Source: an uncultured Patescibacteria group bacterium
Lineage (GTDB): Bacteria > Patescibacteriota > JACMRA01
Length of the DNA: 64,000 nt
Reading direction: 5' to 3'
NCBI GenBank assembly: GCA_938041505.1
Contig: CALITC010000004.1
Location: forward strand, 1 to 64,000
Below are positions 33,324-42,182 of the stretch, one piece after another (position 1 is the stretch's first letter; every line of letters begins with the position of its first letter). Under the pieces are notes generated by a model. That model searched no databases. It saw only the letters and a list, made by a program, of their open reading frames with translations, and had not been told where the DNA came from. A program made the position numbers and the translations under genes.

Positions 33324-35132
33324 TTAGAAATACCCTCTCCAAGATATTAGTGCAGACTCGGTGGCGCTACCAAAATATCCAGTATTCCCACCAGCCCAAT
33401 TAAATGTCCCGGCGCTACGCATACATGCCTGTAATTGCCTCACTCTTTCACTGACTTCACCAGTAACCCATTCTTGTTCTTTCAGACTACTGCATTCGAA
33501 GATAGGAGCTGTGTTTCCTCGCCAGTTATTCAAAGCTTCATTGGTCACCGGACCAAAGTAATTAGTGATATACGGCCAAGTAAAGAATCCTCTATCTTTC
33601 ATGCACTGCTGCAACTCTCGTACTTCATTATTGACCGCACCAAATTCCCATGATTGATCACGCAACTGGTCACAACGATCTACTGGCTTCGGATTAAGCG
33701 CAGCACTCCAACGCGTCAAAGCATCCAGCGTTACCGGGCCAAAATACCCTGTATCACCATAAGGCCATGCAAAGAAACCTCGCTCGCGCATGCAAGACTG
33801 CAACTCTCTAACCTCACCGCTAACATCACCAATCTGCCAAGATTTCACTCGCAATTCTTCACATCGATCAATAGATTCTGGTGCTGGAGCAACCTCAGTT
33901 GCCACCTCTCCCGACTTGCTTGCACGGTAATCTTGGAGGGCTTTTTCTGTGATCGGACCAAAATATCCAGTAGAAGTACTATAATTAAACACACCTTCTT
34001 CTCTTAAGCATTCCTGCAACTTTACAACTTCATCGCCATTTTGACCAATCGTCCAATTCAAATCATACAAATCATCACAAGTAGTTACTTCTGGTGATGG
34101 CTCAGGAGCGGTCTCAGGAGCAGGCTTAACTCCAGCTACTTGGTCTGCACGATAATTCTGCAGAGCATTATCAGTAATAGTTCCATAATATCCTGTAATA
34201 AATAAGTAAGTGTAATAACCCTCTTGTCTTAAGTATTGCTGAATAAGTTCAACCTCATCACTTTGGTCACCAATTTTAAAATCTTTGTTAAGAATATCCT
34301 TAACTTGCTCAAAAGAAACAGTATGCTCTATATCATCTGGATCTATGTCTTTTTCGTAGATATTCACTCGATCAATTTCTTGAGCATCGTAAGTCTGACT
34401 ACTTGTACCCCAACCATTGGCGGTAATAATCTTCCAGAGGTTATAGTTACCCCAGTAGACGTGAGGTGTATAATTATATACAGAAGCTGTTGCCTCATTG
34501 GAAAGCAGTACACTGTACTCGTCTAAAGTAGATATTGTGTTATTAACCTTATACGGAGTGTTAGAGTTGCTATTTCCAGCTCGATTAAAATTATATTGAA
34601 GTTGATAGCTAGACCAGTTCAACTGATTTGCAAGACCAAAATACTGCGTATCGCACTCAGCAAAGTCTGGACATCCATACCCCATTGCCGTTCTAATTCT
34701 CCGCTCTGGATCATTTGCCGTATCGTAATCGGATCGAGATAAAAGAGATTGTTCTTTTTCCAAAAAAGCCAAAAGCATACCCGGATTCAGCCTTGGTGTC
34801 ACCCCATATTTGGAACTGGTGACACCTTGCGAAGCATTCCAAATCCAATAACTTGCAGATTTACCCTGATCTGAATAATCCTTAAGCGGTGAGTTAACCC
34901 GATCCAGATAGCTTTGAATAGAGCTCTGAGAATTAAAAACCCGAGTCGAAGAAAAAGTGCTATTATTAAGAACAAGTTCTTTGGAGAATATAGGAATGCC
35001 GTCATTAACCCCAAGAACACCAGCTTGAGATCCAGAAGTGCTTTGTTGCAATACCAGATACACACCACCTAGTACTACATTCATTAACACAAGTACTGCA
35101 CTTATAATTGATAATTTTTTGTATTTGAACAT
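33324..35132 (-). CDS. Secreted lysozyme-like protein with five peptidoglycan-binding repeats
   Basis: 602 aa. Signal anchor (IISAVLVLMNVVLGGVYLVL), then a muralytic-type domain (about 45-240): NPGMLLAFLEKEQSLL with the likely catalytic Glu, AMGYGCPD, TQYFGLANQLNWSSYQLQYN and NEATASVYNYTPHVYWG, a pattern seen in secreted hydrolase-like proteins of Actinobacteria and CPR. From ~285 come five PG_binding_1 repeats, each like G..S.EVR.LQ.CMR..G.F....TGYFGP.T..AL, with a Cys pair in repeats 2-5. It should remodel or bind peptidoglycan, its own or a host's. Repeats 3-5 are the most alike. Enzymatic activity is inferred. Confidence 0.85.
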   Translation of the reverse strand: MFKYKKLSIISAVLVLMNVVLGGVYLVLQQSTSGSQAGVLGVNDGIPIFSKELVLNNSTFSSTRVFNSQSSIQSYLDRVNSPLKDYSDQGKSASYWIWNASQGVTSSKYGVTPRLNPGMLLAFLEKEQSLLSRSDYDTANDPERRIRTAMGYGCPDFAECDTQYFGLANQLNWSSYQLQYNFNRAGNSNSNTPYKVNNTISTLDEYSVLLSNEATASVYNYTPHVYWGNYNLWKIITANGWGTSSQTYDAQEIDRVNIYEKDIDPDDIEHTVSFEQVKDILNKDFKIGDQSDEVELIQQYLRQEGYYTYLFITGYYGTITDNALQNYRADQVAGVKPAPETAPEPSPEVTTCDDLYDLNWTIGQNGDEVVKLQECLREEGVFNYSTSTGYFGPITEKALQDYRASKSGEVATEVAPAPESIDRCEELRVKSWQIGDVSGEVRELQSCMRERGFFAWPYGDTGYFGPVTLDALTRWSAALNPKPVDRCDQLRDQSWEFGAVNNEVRELQQCMKDRGFFTWPYITNYFGPVTNEALNNWRGNTAPIFECSSLKEQEWVTGEVSERVRQLQACMRSAGTFNWAGGNTGYFGSATESALISWRGYF

Positions 35133-35443
35133 TTTGTTTTTGTTATGTCTTTATTGACTATACAATAATTATATCACACATAATAATATACAGCAAGGAT
35201 TTTTTGACATTTTTCCATATATAAGTGATTTTTTAGATATATTCACTCGATTATTTGAGTCTTTAATAGATTATTGACGATTACGCTTTCAAATTCAGAA
35301 AGACGACCAACTAAAAGCCTGTATTTACAGTTCGTATTACTTGGATATTTGGCATCACATAAAATTATCGTATATACACAATATACTCTTATGAATAAAA
35401 AGTTAGAAAACAGTGTTTTGCTGAATCTAAAAACATAAACTAT
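35133..35443. other. Intergenic region without a gene
   Basis: About 310 nt of AT-rich sequence between divergent genes. The single 70-codon ORF in it (35243-35455) starts inside the GGDEF gene and lacks any protein-like pattern. No clear hairpins or RNA. Confidence 0.5.
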
Positions 35444-37216
35444 ATGTCTTATCATATAAGCCCATCAAATATAAAAGAAAAAATAGCCGAAACAACGCTA
35501 CAAAAAGAACTCTTGGATAATTTTTTTAAACTCCGGAGAGTCGACCTAGGCCAATACAAAACATTTTACGAAAAAACTATATATGAGCAAGACCTGCTTC
35601 AGGAAATAACATGGACTACACCCGAAGGAGAAAAGCTAACCCAACCTGGATACAAAATTTTTAACAGAAAAGCTCTTTTTCAGTTCATTAGAGAGAAAAT
35701 AATAGACACAGCAACCAACCGAATCATCGACAACCAAGCCAAGTTTGTATTCGTAGATATCAAAAATTTTAGAGCCACGAACATACCCGATAATAATGGT
35801 ATTTTGGGCGGAGATTATATCTTAAAAGAAGTGGTAACAAGGCTGATGAAAATTACTAAAAATTTTAAAGATAAGAACAACAGCGAAGATCAAGAGCAAG
35901 TGCGATTTGGAAGATATGGTGGTGACGAATTTCTGTTTTTCTTTAGCGGTTCAATAACTGATGACGCCATTAAAGAGTTCTTTGAAGCTATTATTCATGA
36001 ACTCAACTCCATCCAAGCGTATTTTAATTTTAGAGGTAAAATTATCAAGCAAAATATACAATTGAAAAATAATTTAAATATAATATCTGTTCCCGAGAAG
36101 ATTGAAAATGAAAAAATATTTATTCACTATCTTTATAGAAACATATTACTTGATCGCAGAGAAATAGATCTTACTAAACAAAATATAACCGACACCTCTT
36201 ATAAACACTTCCACCGCCTTTCAAAACAAGAGATTCTAACCAGGCTTCACGATCACAGTGATCAGTTGAGTCAACTAGTGACAATTGCTGAGACCATTGA
36301 CACTATTGAGCACAAACCACAATACATAAATAAATTTATCACCTACTACAACCACATGGTAGAAGATCCTCTATTTGAGAGGGTGGTACTCCAATACAAT
36401 GAATTTATAGAACAATTAAGCTCTCAACCTTTGAGTCATATTTTAGTTTTTGACCTAAAATTCATCAAGGAGCTTAACGATAATTACGGTATCGCTATGG
36501 GTGATAAGTTCATTCAACAAGTATTGCTACAAATCATGGATAAATTTGACCCCAGCGACAGAGAAGAGATTCTAGTAGGTCGAAGAGGTGGCACATTTAT
36601 AATTGGTATAAAAAGCCTCAAAAACTTTCAGCTAAAATCAATATTATTCATTCACCAGTTTGTGAAAAAACCATATATAGAGGTAACTGTAGCCGCTAGT
36701 AAAAAAGTAAATATTCCGATCGGATTTGCTAAGCTACGCCTTTCTCCAAACAATAGACGTCTTTATCAAGATGCTTTCAAAAACAAGAATTATGAAAAAA
36801 GCCTAGAGCACACCAAAAAACTTTGTGCTTATACTATGAGTATAGCGGAACTAAAGTGGTATCAAGAATTAGGTAAAATTATCCAACTCAAACCTAAAAT
36901 TTTTAGCCAGATAATTCAGCGTATAAGTTACCTCCAAAATAACTCAGTATCTCCTTCACCCGAACAGATAAATAAAATTAGTTTAGAAATACTAACCACT
37001 CTTTTCTTTAGTGGAAGCAGACTTATATCTTCTTCACAACCAATAGCTGAGAGATATCTCAATAGATTAGAGAATCTTATGAAAATCTCAATAAACCCTT
37101 TATCAAAAGGTCAAAAAACAATTCTCAACCGAACTTATAATATATTATACAATGAGCCATCAAGCAACATTTCCGCCGTTAATATTAAAACGAAACCCTC
37201 TAGTCCTAGCTTATAG
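35444..37216 (+). CDS. Tandem GGDEF protein (diguanylate cyclase-like)
   Basis: 590 aa, soluble, no TM segment. Two GGDEF-type domains: the first (about residues 90-215) has VFVDIKNFRATN, GGDYILKEV and a canonical GRYGGDEF signature (~157), so it could make c-di-GMP. The second (about 325-470) has LVFDLKFIKELNDNYG, MGDKFIQQVL and a degenerate GRRGGTF (~379), probably inactive or regulatory. There is no RxxD inhibitory site just before the first GGDEF. The C-terminal ~120 residues are helical and unassigned. No EAL or PilZ protein is visible in the window. c-di-GMP enzymes are rare in reduced CPR genomes. The tRNA-Thr gene follows. Confidence 0.88.
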   Translation: MSYHISPSNIKEKIAETTLQKELLDNFFKLRRVDLGQYKTFYEKTIYEQDLLQEITWTTPEGEKLTQPGYKIFNRKALFQFIREKIIDTATNRIIDNQAKFVFVDIKNFRATNIPDNNGILGGDYILKEVVTRLMKITKNFKDKNNSEDQEQVRFGRYGGDEFLFFFSGSITDDAIKEFFEAIIHELNSIQAYFNFRGKIIKQNIQLKNNLNIISVPEKIENEKIFIHYLYRNILLDRREIDLTKQNITDTSYKHFHRLSKQEILTRLHDHSDQLSQLVTIAETIDTIEHKPQYINKFITYYNHMVEDPLFERVVLQYNEFIEQLSSQPLSHILVFDLKFIKELNDNYGIAMGDKFIQQVLLQIMDKFDPSDREEILVGRRGGTFIIGIKSLKNFQLKSILFIHQFVKKPYIEVTVAASKKVNIPIGFAKLRLSPNNRRLYQDAFKNKNYEKSLEHTKKLCAYTMSIAELKWYQELGKIIQLKPKIFSQIIQRISYLQNNSVSPSPEQINKISLEILTTLFFSGSRLISSSQPIAERYLNRLENLMKISINPLSKGQKTILNRTYNILYNEPSSNISAVNIKTKPSSPSL

Positions 37217-37273
37217 AGTGTTGACAATTTTCAAATTCCCATCAATTATAGCAGGCGAACACCAACCAATAAC

Positions 37274-37349
37274 GCCAATATAGCTCAGTTGGTAGAGCGC
37301 AGCCATGGTAAGGCTGAGGTCACCAGTTCAATTCTGGTTATTGGCTCCA
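37274..37349 (+). tRNA. tRNA-Thr(GGT)
   Basis: Acceptor GCCAATA pairs with TATTGGC; anticodon loop ATGGTAA gives GGT; T arm CCAGTTCAATTCTGG; CCA encoded. A promoter TTGACA-17-TATAGC starts at 37220. Confidence 0.95.
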
Positions 37350-37454
37350 GAAAAAATCGCCGAGAAGGCAGTTAAGTTTCTTTATAAAATTACTCACCAA
37401 ATAGTGTTTGATGTTATAAATAAATATAATCTTCTCTCTCAAGAACGTATAAAC

Positions 37455-37483
37455 TTGATATTTTCAAGAAAATAGTACATAAT
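37455..37483 (+). promoter_or_regulatory. Promoter of the G6PD-like gene
   Basis: TTGATA (37455-37460), 17 nt, CATAAT (37478-37483), 7 nt to ATG 37491. Predicted leaderless. Confidence 0.6.
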
Positions 37484-37490
37484 TATATTC

Positions 37491-38621
37491 ATGAATATAA
37501 CTGTACTCTTATTGGGCATTACTGGAGATCTAGCAAAAAGAAAAATAATCCCAGCAATCGCACAATTTTCCAAACAGTCTTCTCATCAAATTAATCTTAT
37601 CGGCTATTCTAGATCAGTTGCAGATGGAGAAGATATACAAAGAATTATTGACGAACACGATGGCAAAGTAAACCTCTCTTTTGTCCAGGGAAGCTATGAC
37701 GACACTTCAAAATTTGAAAAGATAATCGAGGCTACCACTCAAGGAGATGATCGATTAATTGCCTACCTTGCCGTCCCACCAAAAGTAATTGCGCCGTTTA
37801 TAAAAAACGTTTGCCCCTTGAGACCTCATAACATCGATGTGGTTATAGAAAAGCCATTTGGAGAAAATCTTGAACAAGCTAAGGAAATCATCGCGGCGGC
37901 AAAAGGCTGTGTTCTAACTGATTGTATTTTCTTTTTCGATCATTACAAATTTAAGTCTTCCACTTTTTTAAGTAAAACACAGTCCGAAGAGCTAGTTAAC
38001 TTTGCCGGTGTCAGGCCATATAAAATCACTGTTCACGCTCTAGAATCACTCGGTGTTAGTGGAAGAGCTGGGTACTATGATTCTGTAGGAGCCCTCAAAG
38101 ATATGTGGCAACATCTGCAATCAATGGTGGAAATATACAAAGAGACATTCGGTATTAAACTCGATTGGAATACCTTCAAAGTAAATCGTAAAATCCTAGG
38201 CCAATACGAAACATATAGAAGCGAGGTTAATGACAAATCCAATACAGATTCCTTCTTCCATGTTGAGGGTGATCTCGATGGTATCCATGTAGAATTTGAG
38301 AGCGGTAAGCAAATAGGATTTAAAGACACAGCAATCAAAGTTGAATTCGATGATAATGCAACTATCAATTGGAATTTAGATCCAGTAAAATACGTTGAGG
38401 TCACCAGTGGTATTCGTAAACTTAACGAAATTATGCTTGAAGAAAATAAGATTCTCGACCACGCAAGACTATTAACAAATCTTATCGATAAGGACTACAG
38501 TAGATTTATTAGCTACGAAGATGTACTTACTACGTGGCAAACTTACAACAAAGTTGCAGATTTTAAAAATGAATCAGAGCTTCTCATATACAAGAACGGT
38601 ACAAACCCTTTGGCTCAATAA
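37491..38621 (+). CDS. Short glucose-6-phosphate dehydrogenase-like protein
   Basis: Family that oxidises glucose-6-phosphate with NAD(P). Rossmann start LLGITGDLAKRKIIPA (8-23), YLAVPPKV, VVIEKPFGENLEQA, FFDHYKFKS with the substrate-binding/catalytic His (~150) in place of DHYLGK, and ESLGVSGRAGYYDSVGALKDM. At 376 aa it is more than 100 residues shorter than normal Zwf (about 490); the C-terminal alpha/beta domain is reduced. The Lys after DHYLG is displaced. It may be a reduced G6PD or a related sugar-phosphate dehydrogenase. No 6-phosphogluconolactonase or gluconate dehydrogenase is nearby. Start ATG 37491 fits a leaderless promoter. Confidence 0.85.
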   Translation: MNITVLLLGITGDLAKRKIIPAIAQFSKQSSHQINLIGYSRSVADGEDIQRIIDEHDGKVNLSFVQGSYDDTSKFEKIIEATTQGDDRLIAYLAVPPKVIAPFIKNVCPLRPHNIDVVIEKPFGENLEQAKEIIAAAKGCVLTDCIFFFDHYKFKSSTFLSKTQSEELVNFAGVRPYKITVHALESLGVSGRAGYYDSVGALKDMWQHLQSMVEIYKETFGIKLDWNTFKVNRKILGQYETYRSEVNDKSNTDSFFHVEGDLDGIHVEFESGKQIGFKDTAIKVEFDDNATINWNLDPVKYVEVTSGIRKLNEIMLEENKILDHARLLTNLIDKDYSRFISYEDVLTTWQTYNKVADFKNESELLIYKNGTNPLAQ

Positions 38622-38685
38622 AAATACTACAGTGAATAAATTGACCTAAATGATTTAAAATTTTGAACACAAATGGTAAAAAATT

Positions 38686-38707
38686 CACCCTTTCGGGTGT
38701 CTTTTTC
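38686..38707 (+). terminator. Terminator after the G6PD-like gene
   Basis: CACCC, TTTC, GGGTG, TC then five T. It abuts the 3' end of tRNA-Asn on the other strand. Confidence 0.75.
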
Positions 38708-38711
38708 TTGG

Positions 38712-38786
38712 TGGCTCCGGAAGTAGGATTCGAACCTACGACCAATTGATTAACAGTCAACTGCTCTACCGCTGAGCTATTCCGGA
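38712..38786 (-). tRNA. tRNA-Asn(GTT)
   Basis: On the minus strand, acceptor TCCGGAA pairs with TTCCGGA; anticodon loop CTGTTAA gives GTT; T arm GTAGGTTCGAATCCTAC; discriminator G; CCA encoded. A promoter TTGACA-17-TACTTT lies upstream (38827 to 38799). Confidence 0.96.
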
Positions 38787-38928
38787 TTGTATATATCGAA
38801 AGTACTATTTCTTTTAGAATTTGTCAAGACTAAAGAAAGTTAATCAAGCAAATAAAGAAGATACATGATCATTAAAAATCAAAACTCAGCGAATTGTAAG
38901 TCCTTTACAAAAACTACTTTGATTAACA

Positions 38929-38957
38929 TTGACCAAAAACTTAGAGTATAGAATTCT
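38929..38957 (+). promoter_or_regulatory. Promoter of the DnaQ-like gene
   Basis: TTGACC (38929-38934), 17 nt, AATTCT (38952-38957), 7 nt to ATG 38965. The track's TTG start is the -35 box. Confidence 0.55.
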
Positions 38958-38964
38958 AACACTC

Positions 38965-39564
38965 ATGAGCAAAGCAAAATATATAATTATTGATACTGAG
39001 ACAACCGGTCTTTGGACTAACCACAACGGCCTTATGGAGTTTGCAGCTGCAATCCTAGATGAAAAACTAACAATTCTAGAAACTATCGAATTCGACATCA
39101 AGCCTCCTGAAGACAGAAAAGTCGAGCAAGTGTCTTTGAAAATGACTGGTTTTACAAAAAAACGAATCAGTGAAGGCCTCCCTTATGCAGATGCAGCTGA
39201 CAAAATTCACAAATTTATATCTCAGCATTTTTTAACAAGTAAACCAACTTTTATCGGTCAGTTTTACCCATTCGACTATGCATTTGTTGTAGATCTTTTC
39301 ACCTCGACTAACCGCGTTGATAAATTAGAAAGCTTCATGTCAAATCAGTTTATAGACACCAAATCATTCGTCATCATGGCTAATTTAAGAAGTGAATTAA
39401 AAAACGAACAGCGCCCATTCCCCTGCACTTCGTTATCAAGTCGAGGCGGTCTAAAAGAGAAGTTTGGAATAAGCTCAACCGACTACGAGGCACACACAGC
39501 TCTCGGAGATGTCTTGGCCACCCATGCCGTGTTACTTCAACTCACCCAATTTAAGAATATCTGA
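38965..39564 (+). CDS. DnaQ-like DEDDh 3'-5' exonuclease
   Basis: 199 aa from ATG 38965. DEDD catalytic residues: YIIIDTETTGL (first Asp and Glu), IGQFYPFDYAFV (second Asp), and HTALGDVLATHAVL (His and last Asp). This is the proofreading-type exonuclease fold (epsilon subunit, RNase T, ExoX relatives). The length matches a stand-alone nuclease rather than a polymerase fusion. The track start (TTG 38929) is within the promoter. The last 33 nt overlap the convergent HAD gene. Proofreading, DNA repair or RNA trimming are all possible; the sequence does not tell which. Confidence 0.88.
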   Translation: MSKAKYIIIDTETTGLWTNHNGLMEFAAAILDEKLTILETIEFDIKPPEDRKVEQVSLKMTGFTKKRISEGLPYADAADKIHKFISQHFLTSKPTFIGQFYPFDYAFVVDLFTSTNRVDKLESFMSNQFIDTKSFVIMANLRSELKNEQRPFPCTSLSSRGGLKEKFGISSTDYEAHTALGDVLATHAVLLQLTQFKNI

Positions 39565-40131
39565 CGGTTCAAGCAAAAGCTGAATATTAGAATTAAAATC
39601 TTCGATAGTCTCTCTGGAGTTAAATCCCCAGGTATCAAGCCATATCTGATGAGGTTCTAAATATGAGACAACCTCTTTATAGTCCCCCAAAGTATCTGAA
39701 ACAAAAACTATATCATCTTTTGATACCCCATCTTTGAAAACAATATCCTGCAATGCTTTTACTTTGGTTCTACACGTATCATACCCATAAATTTGAGTAA
39801 ATTCATGAACGTTATCGGCAAGTAAGTCAGTGCAAATTCTTGAGTGGTTTCGACTAATGATGTATTTTGACCCCGGTAATTGATGTATATTTTTCAACAC
39901 GTCTTCGAACAGGAGATCTTCTTGGTTTAATAGGTATTTCTCAAAACGCTGCATATAAAAATTTTTGACAAACATCTTGATAATTGACTGCTTTCCGTTA
40001 TTCAAACTATGCTCTCGCATATAAAGGCGAGCTTTCTGAGGAGAAATTTTCATAAACTTACTCAAGAATGTTGCATAAGCTTCAAAGGTATCTCCAATCA
40101 CCCCATCAAAATCAAAAACAAAGGTCTTCAT
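39532..40131 (-). CDS. HAD-superfamily hydrolase
   Basis: 199 aa. Motif I FVFDFDGVIGDT (nucleophile Asp and acid Asp), a helical cap, motif II in IISRNHS (Ser), a Lys in TCRTKVKAL (motif III) and motif IV FVSDTLGDYKEV. This is a phosphatase of the phosphoglycolate/beta-phosphoglucomutase type, where the substrate cannot be named from sequence. Start ATG 40131 is 6 nt after TATACT, so the mRNA is probably leaderless. It converges with and overlaps the DnaQ-like gene by 33 nt. Confidence 0.85.
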   Translation of the reverse strand: MKTFVFDFDGVIGDTFEAYATFLSKFMKISPQKARLYMREHSLNNGKQSIIKMFVKNFYMQRFEKYLLNQEDLLFEDVLKNIHQLPGSKYIISRNHSRICTDLLADNVHEFTQIYGYDTCRTKVKALQDIVFKDGVSKDDIVFVSDTLGDYKEVVSYLEPHQIWLDTWGFNSRETIEDFNSNIQLLLEPSDILKLGELK

Positions 40132-40137
40132 ATATTA

Positions 40138-40166
40138 AGTATATCAACAATACCATTTTTTATCAA
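40138..40166 (-). promoter_or_regulatory. Promoter of the HAD hydrolase gene
   Basis: Minus strand TTGATA (40166-40161), 17 nt, TATACT (40143-40138), 6 nt before the ATG. Confidence 0.65.
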
Positions 40167-40219
40167 GTACATAAGGAGTTCTCTTCCAGTAAAAACAAAG
40201 AAAGAGAGTAAAAAAGCGA

Positions 40220-40500
40220 AATATCACCTCTATTAACTGCCCAAGATAGGGAAGGTCCTCAACGATCTGTGATCAAAAGGGAACAAGCGTTCAACTGATG
40301 AAATATCGTTACTTTTTTATCTAAGTACAACGCAAATTATTTAATTTGTTGTTAATGGGTAGAATCATAAAGCTTTGAACGTAACGATAACATCTACTCA
40401 CAGAGGCTTCCGAAGATCTAAGATCTACGGAAATGAGAGGGGTACGACTGAAATAATGCCGCTTTTGGGCTAAGCCCATAACAAAATTATGTAAATCGTA
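40220..40500 (+). ncRNA. Structured RNA, candidate RNase P RNA
   Basis: A ~370-nt gap with no ORF but rich in complementary segments. AGG-U-CCTC (40253-40260) pairs with GAGG-CTT (40403-40409) leaving one bulged U, the hallmark of RNase P helix P4; the flanking AGGGAAGGTCC and ACAGAGGCTT resemble conserved regions I (GAGGAAAGTCC) and V (ACAGAA..GGCTT). ACCTCT (40226) and AGAGGGGT (40436) could close it. Also TATCGTTAC/GTAACGATA, CGTTCAA/TTGAACG and an ACAAC..AAATT hairpin at 40327. The core would be only ~225 nt, short for RNase P, so the call is tentative. A tail hairpin TGGGC-TAA-GCCCA follows. Confidence 0.42.
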
Positions 40501-40509
40501 GACCGACAG

Positions 40510-40586
40510 TGGTGGGTATGACCGGGCTTGAACCGGTGACCTCAGACTTATAAGATCTGTGCTCTAACCAGCTGAGCTACATACCC
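40510..40586 (-). tRNA. tRNA-Ile(TAT)
   Basis: On the minus strand, acceptor GGGTATG pairs with CATACCC; anticodon stem CAGAT/GTCTG around loop CTTATAA gives anticodon TAT, which reads AUA; T arm CCGGTTCAAGCCCGG; discriminator A; CCA encoded. Most bacteria read AUA with a lysidine-modified CAT tRNA instead. Confidence 0.93.
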
Positions 40587-40738
40587 GCAGTACTTATCTA
40601 ATACATAATAAGATTCCTTAGTCTTGGTTTTCTGTCAAGGAAGTTGTTCTCTCAACACGCCCTAATATTGACAACATAAGCAGCTTTGTTCACTATTATA
40701 TACAATATACCAAGGAAGAAATTAATGAGGTTCCCATT

Positions 40739-42181
40739 ATGTACATAATCCACAAAATTCTATTTGCTGTCACTGTCTGGTTTATTTCACTCAGCATAGT
40801 TTTAGTTTCTTTCGCCGGTGGAGTAACGAACCCTAGAACAATTCAGGAAAAGTTTGACTCTGCGGACTACAAAACTATCTTACAAGAAATCGACAACTCA
40901 CCACTCACAGAAGAAATTGAATACCAATACACCCTACCATATATTATACTTCTTTCCTTTCAAAACAACCTAGATTCTGACACAGTCCAAAGGGTATTGG
41001 ATGAAAATATAGAAAATGCAGTTAGTTGGTTTAAAGGAGAGACTGATCAACTAAAGATCAGCAACCCAGACGACACCAACACTATCCTATCTGACAATTT
41101 AGACGAAACTTCTAAAGAATTCATCAATGCTAATAAAGCTAGAATAAACGTTTGCAGCGCAGAACAAAACCAAGATATTCAAGAGAACGGATATTCCGCA
41201 ACTAATTTTTGTATACCTGCTCAAGTGCGTAATGAACAGGTAAGCCTCACCACCTACGCAGGAATTCAAGAAAGCAATTCTTTGTTAAGTAATTTAATTC
41301 TAGGCTTTGACGAAAATAATAGCGAGATTAATCCTGACAACATTAATTATCTACAGGGTTGGGTGAACACTCGAAATACCCTACTTTTTGCTCAACAAAG
41401 CAGACCATTTTTGATTATTAGCTCTCTGGCACTCATAAGCTTGCTTTATTACACCCAAAAAAACAGAAATGAAAATATTGGTTTAGAAGCTATAAACCTG
41501 ACGGGATACATAGCAATCTGCACATCTTTGTTATCAATCATAGGTTTCGTACTTTTTAACAAGGGTAATCTCACAGCTTTTGTAGAACAAAACAGCCTAC
41601 CTGGCCTATCCATGAAAATTACAGAGGTATTAAGTGCAGGCACATACGATGTACTGACAAGAGCGTTACTACCTTCACTTTTGATCGGCATAGGACTGGG
41701 ATTAATGGCAATAATTAGCTTTGCTTTTTACTCAAAGAAAATAAAATCCGCATCTAACGAAAGTGAAATTTTACAAATCCATGAGCAAGATGTCTTTGAC
41801 CAAAGTGTATTGTTAGCCACCTTACCTGATACAGCAAATTCCACCACACCAAACGAAAAAACAATGGAAATTGTCGAGCAAATCAAAGACATGCATGCAA
41901 AAATCGATACCGAGCCATTAGAAATCGAACCTGTCTTCAAACCAAAGAAAAGTACCCTCAAAATAGAAAGCCTATCTAGACTGAAGAATAGAAGCAAAAA
42001 TTACACAAAACGAACAACTACCACCAAAGCAAAACCCGTAATTTCTCAAGCCACACAGACCACGAGCCCAGTAATCAACACACCGCCAAAAAACCCTACA
42101 ATTATTTCCAACAACGAAAACAAACCACTGATCCAGACCAGTAGCCCTAATAAAGACGGTAACAACCCACTAAGATTTTAA
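40739..42181 (+). CDS. Membrane protein with large extracytoplasmic domain, unknown
   Basis: 480 aa. An N-terminal signal-type helix (ILFAVTVWFISLSIVLVSFAG), a ~190-residue helical acidic domain with two Cys (INVCSAEQ and NFCIPAQ), then three TM helices (PFLIISSLALISLLYY, LTGYIAICTSLLSIIGFVLF and LLPSLLIGIGLGLMAIISFAFY) and a ~120-residue cytoplasmic tail that turns basic, with TTTTKAKP and Pro/Thr/Asn-rich low complexity at its end. No known family. It has an AAGGAAG ribosome site and a TTGACA-17-CACTAT promoter. The stop codon ends one base before the convergent hrcA. Confidence 0.7.
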   Translation: MYIIHKILFAVTVWFISLSIVLVSFAGGVTNPRTIQEKFDSADYKTILQEIDNSPLTEEIEYQYTLPYIILLSFQNNLDSDTVQRVLDENIENAVSWFKGETDQLKISNPDDTNTILSDNLDETSKEFINANKARINVCSAEQNQDIQENGYSATNFCIPAQVRNEQVSLTTYAGIQESNSLLSNLILGFDENNSEINPDNINYLQGWVNTRNTLLFAQQSRPFLIISSLALISLLYYTQKNRNENIGLEAINLTGYIAICTSLLSIIGFVLFNKGNLTAFVEQNSLPGLSMKITEVLSAGTYDVLTRALLPSLLIGIGLGLMAIISFAFYSKKIKSASNESEILQIHEQDVFDQSVLLATLPDTANSTTPNEKTMEIVEQIKDMHAKIDTEPLEIEPVFKPKKSTLKIESLSRLKNRSKNYTKRTTTTKAKPVISQATQTTSPVINTPPKNPTIISNNENKPLIQTSSPNKDGNNPLRF

Positions 42182-42182
42182 C

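Noticed and set aside
35243-35455. 70-codon ORF on the minus strand before the GGDEF gene
   Set aside because: It starts inside the GGDEF start region, has no promoter or ribosome site, and shows no recognisable pattern.
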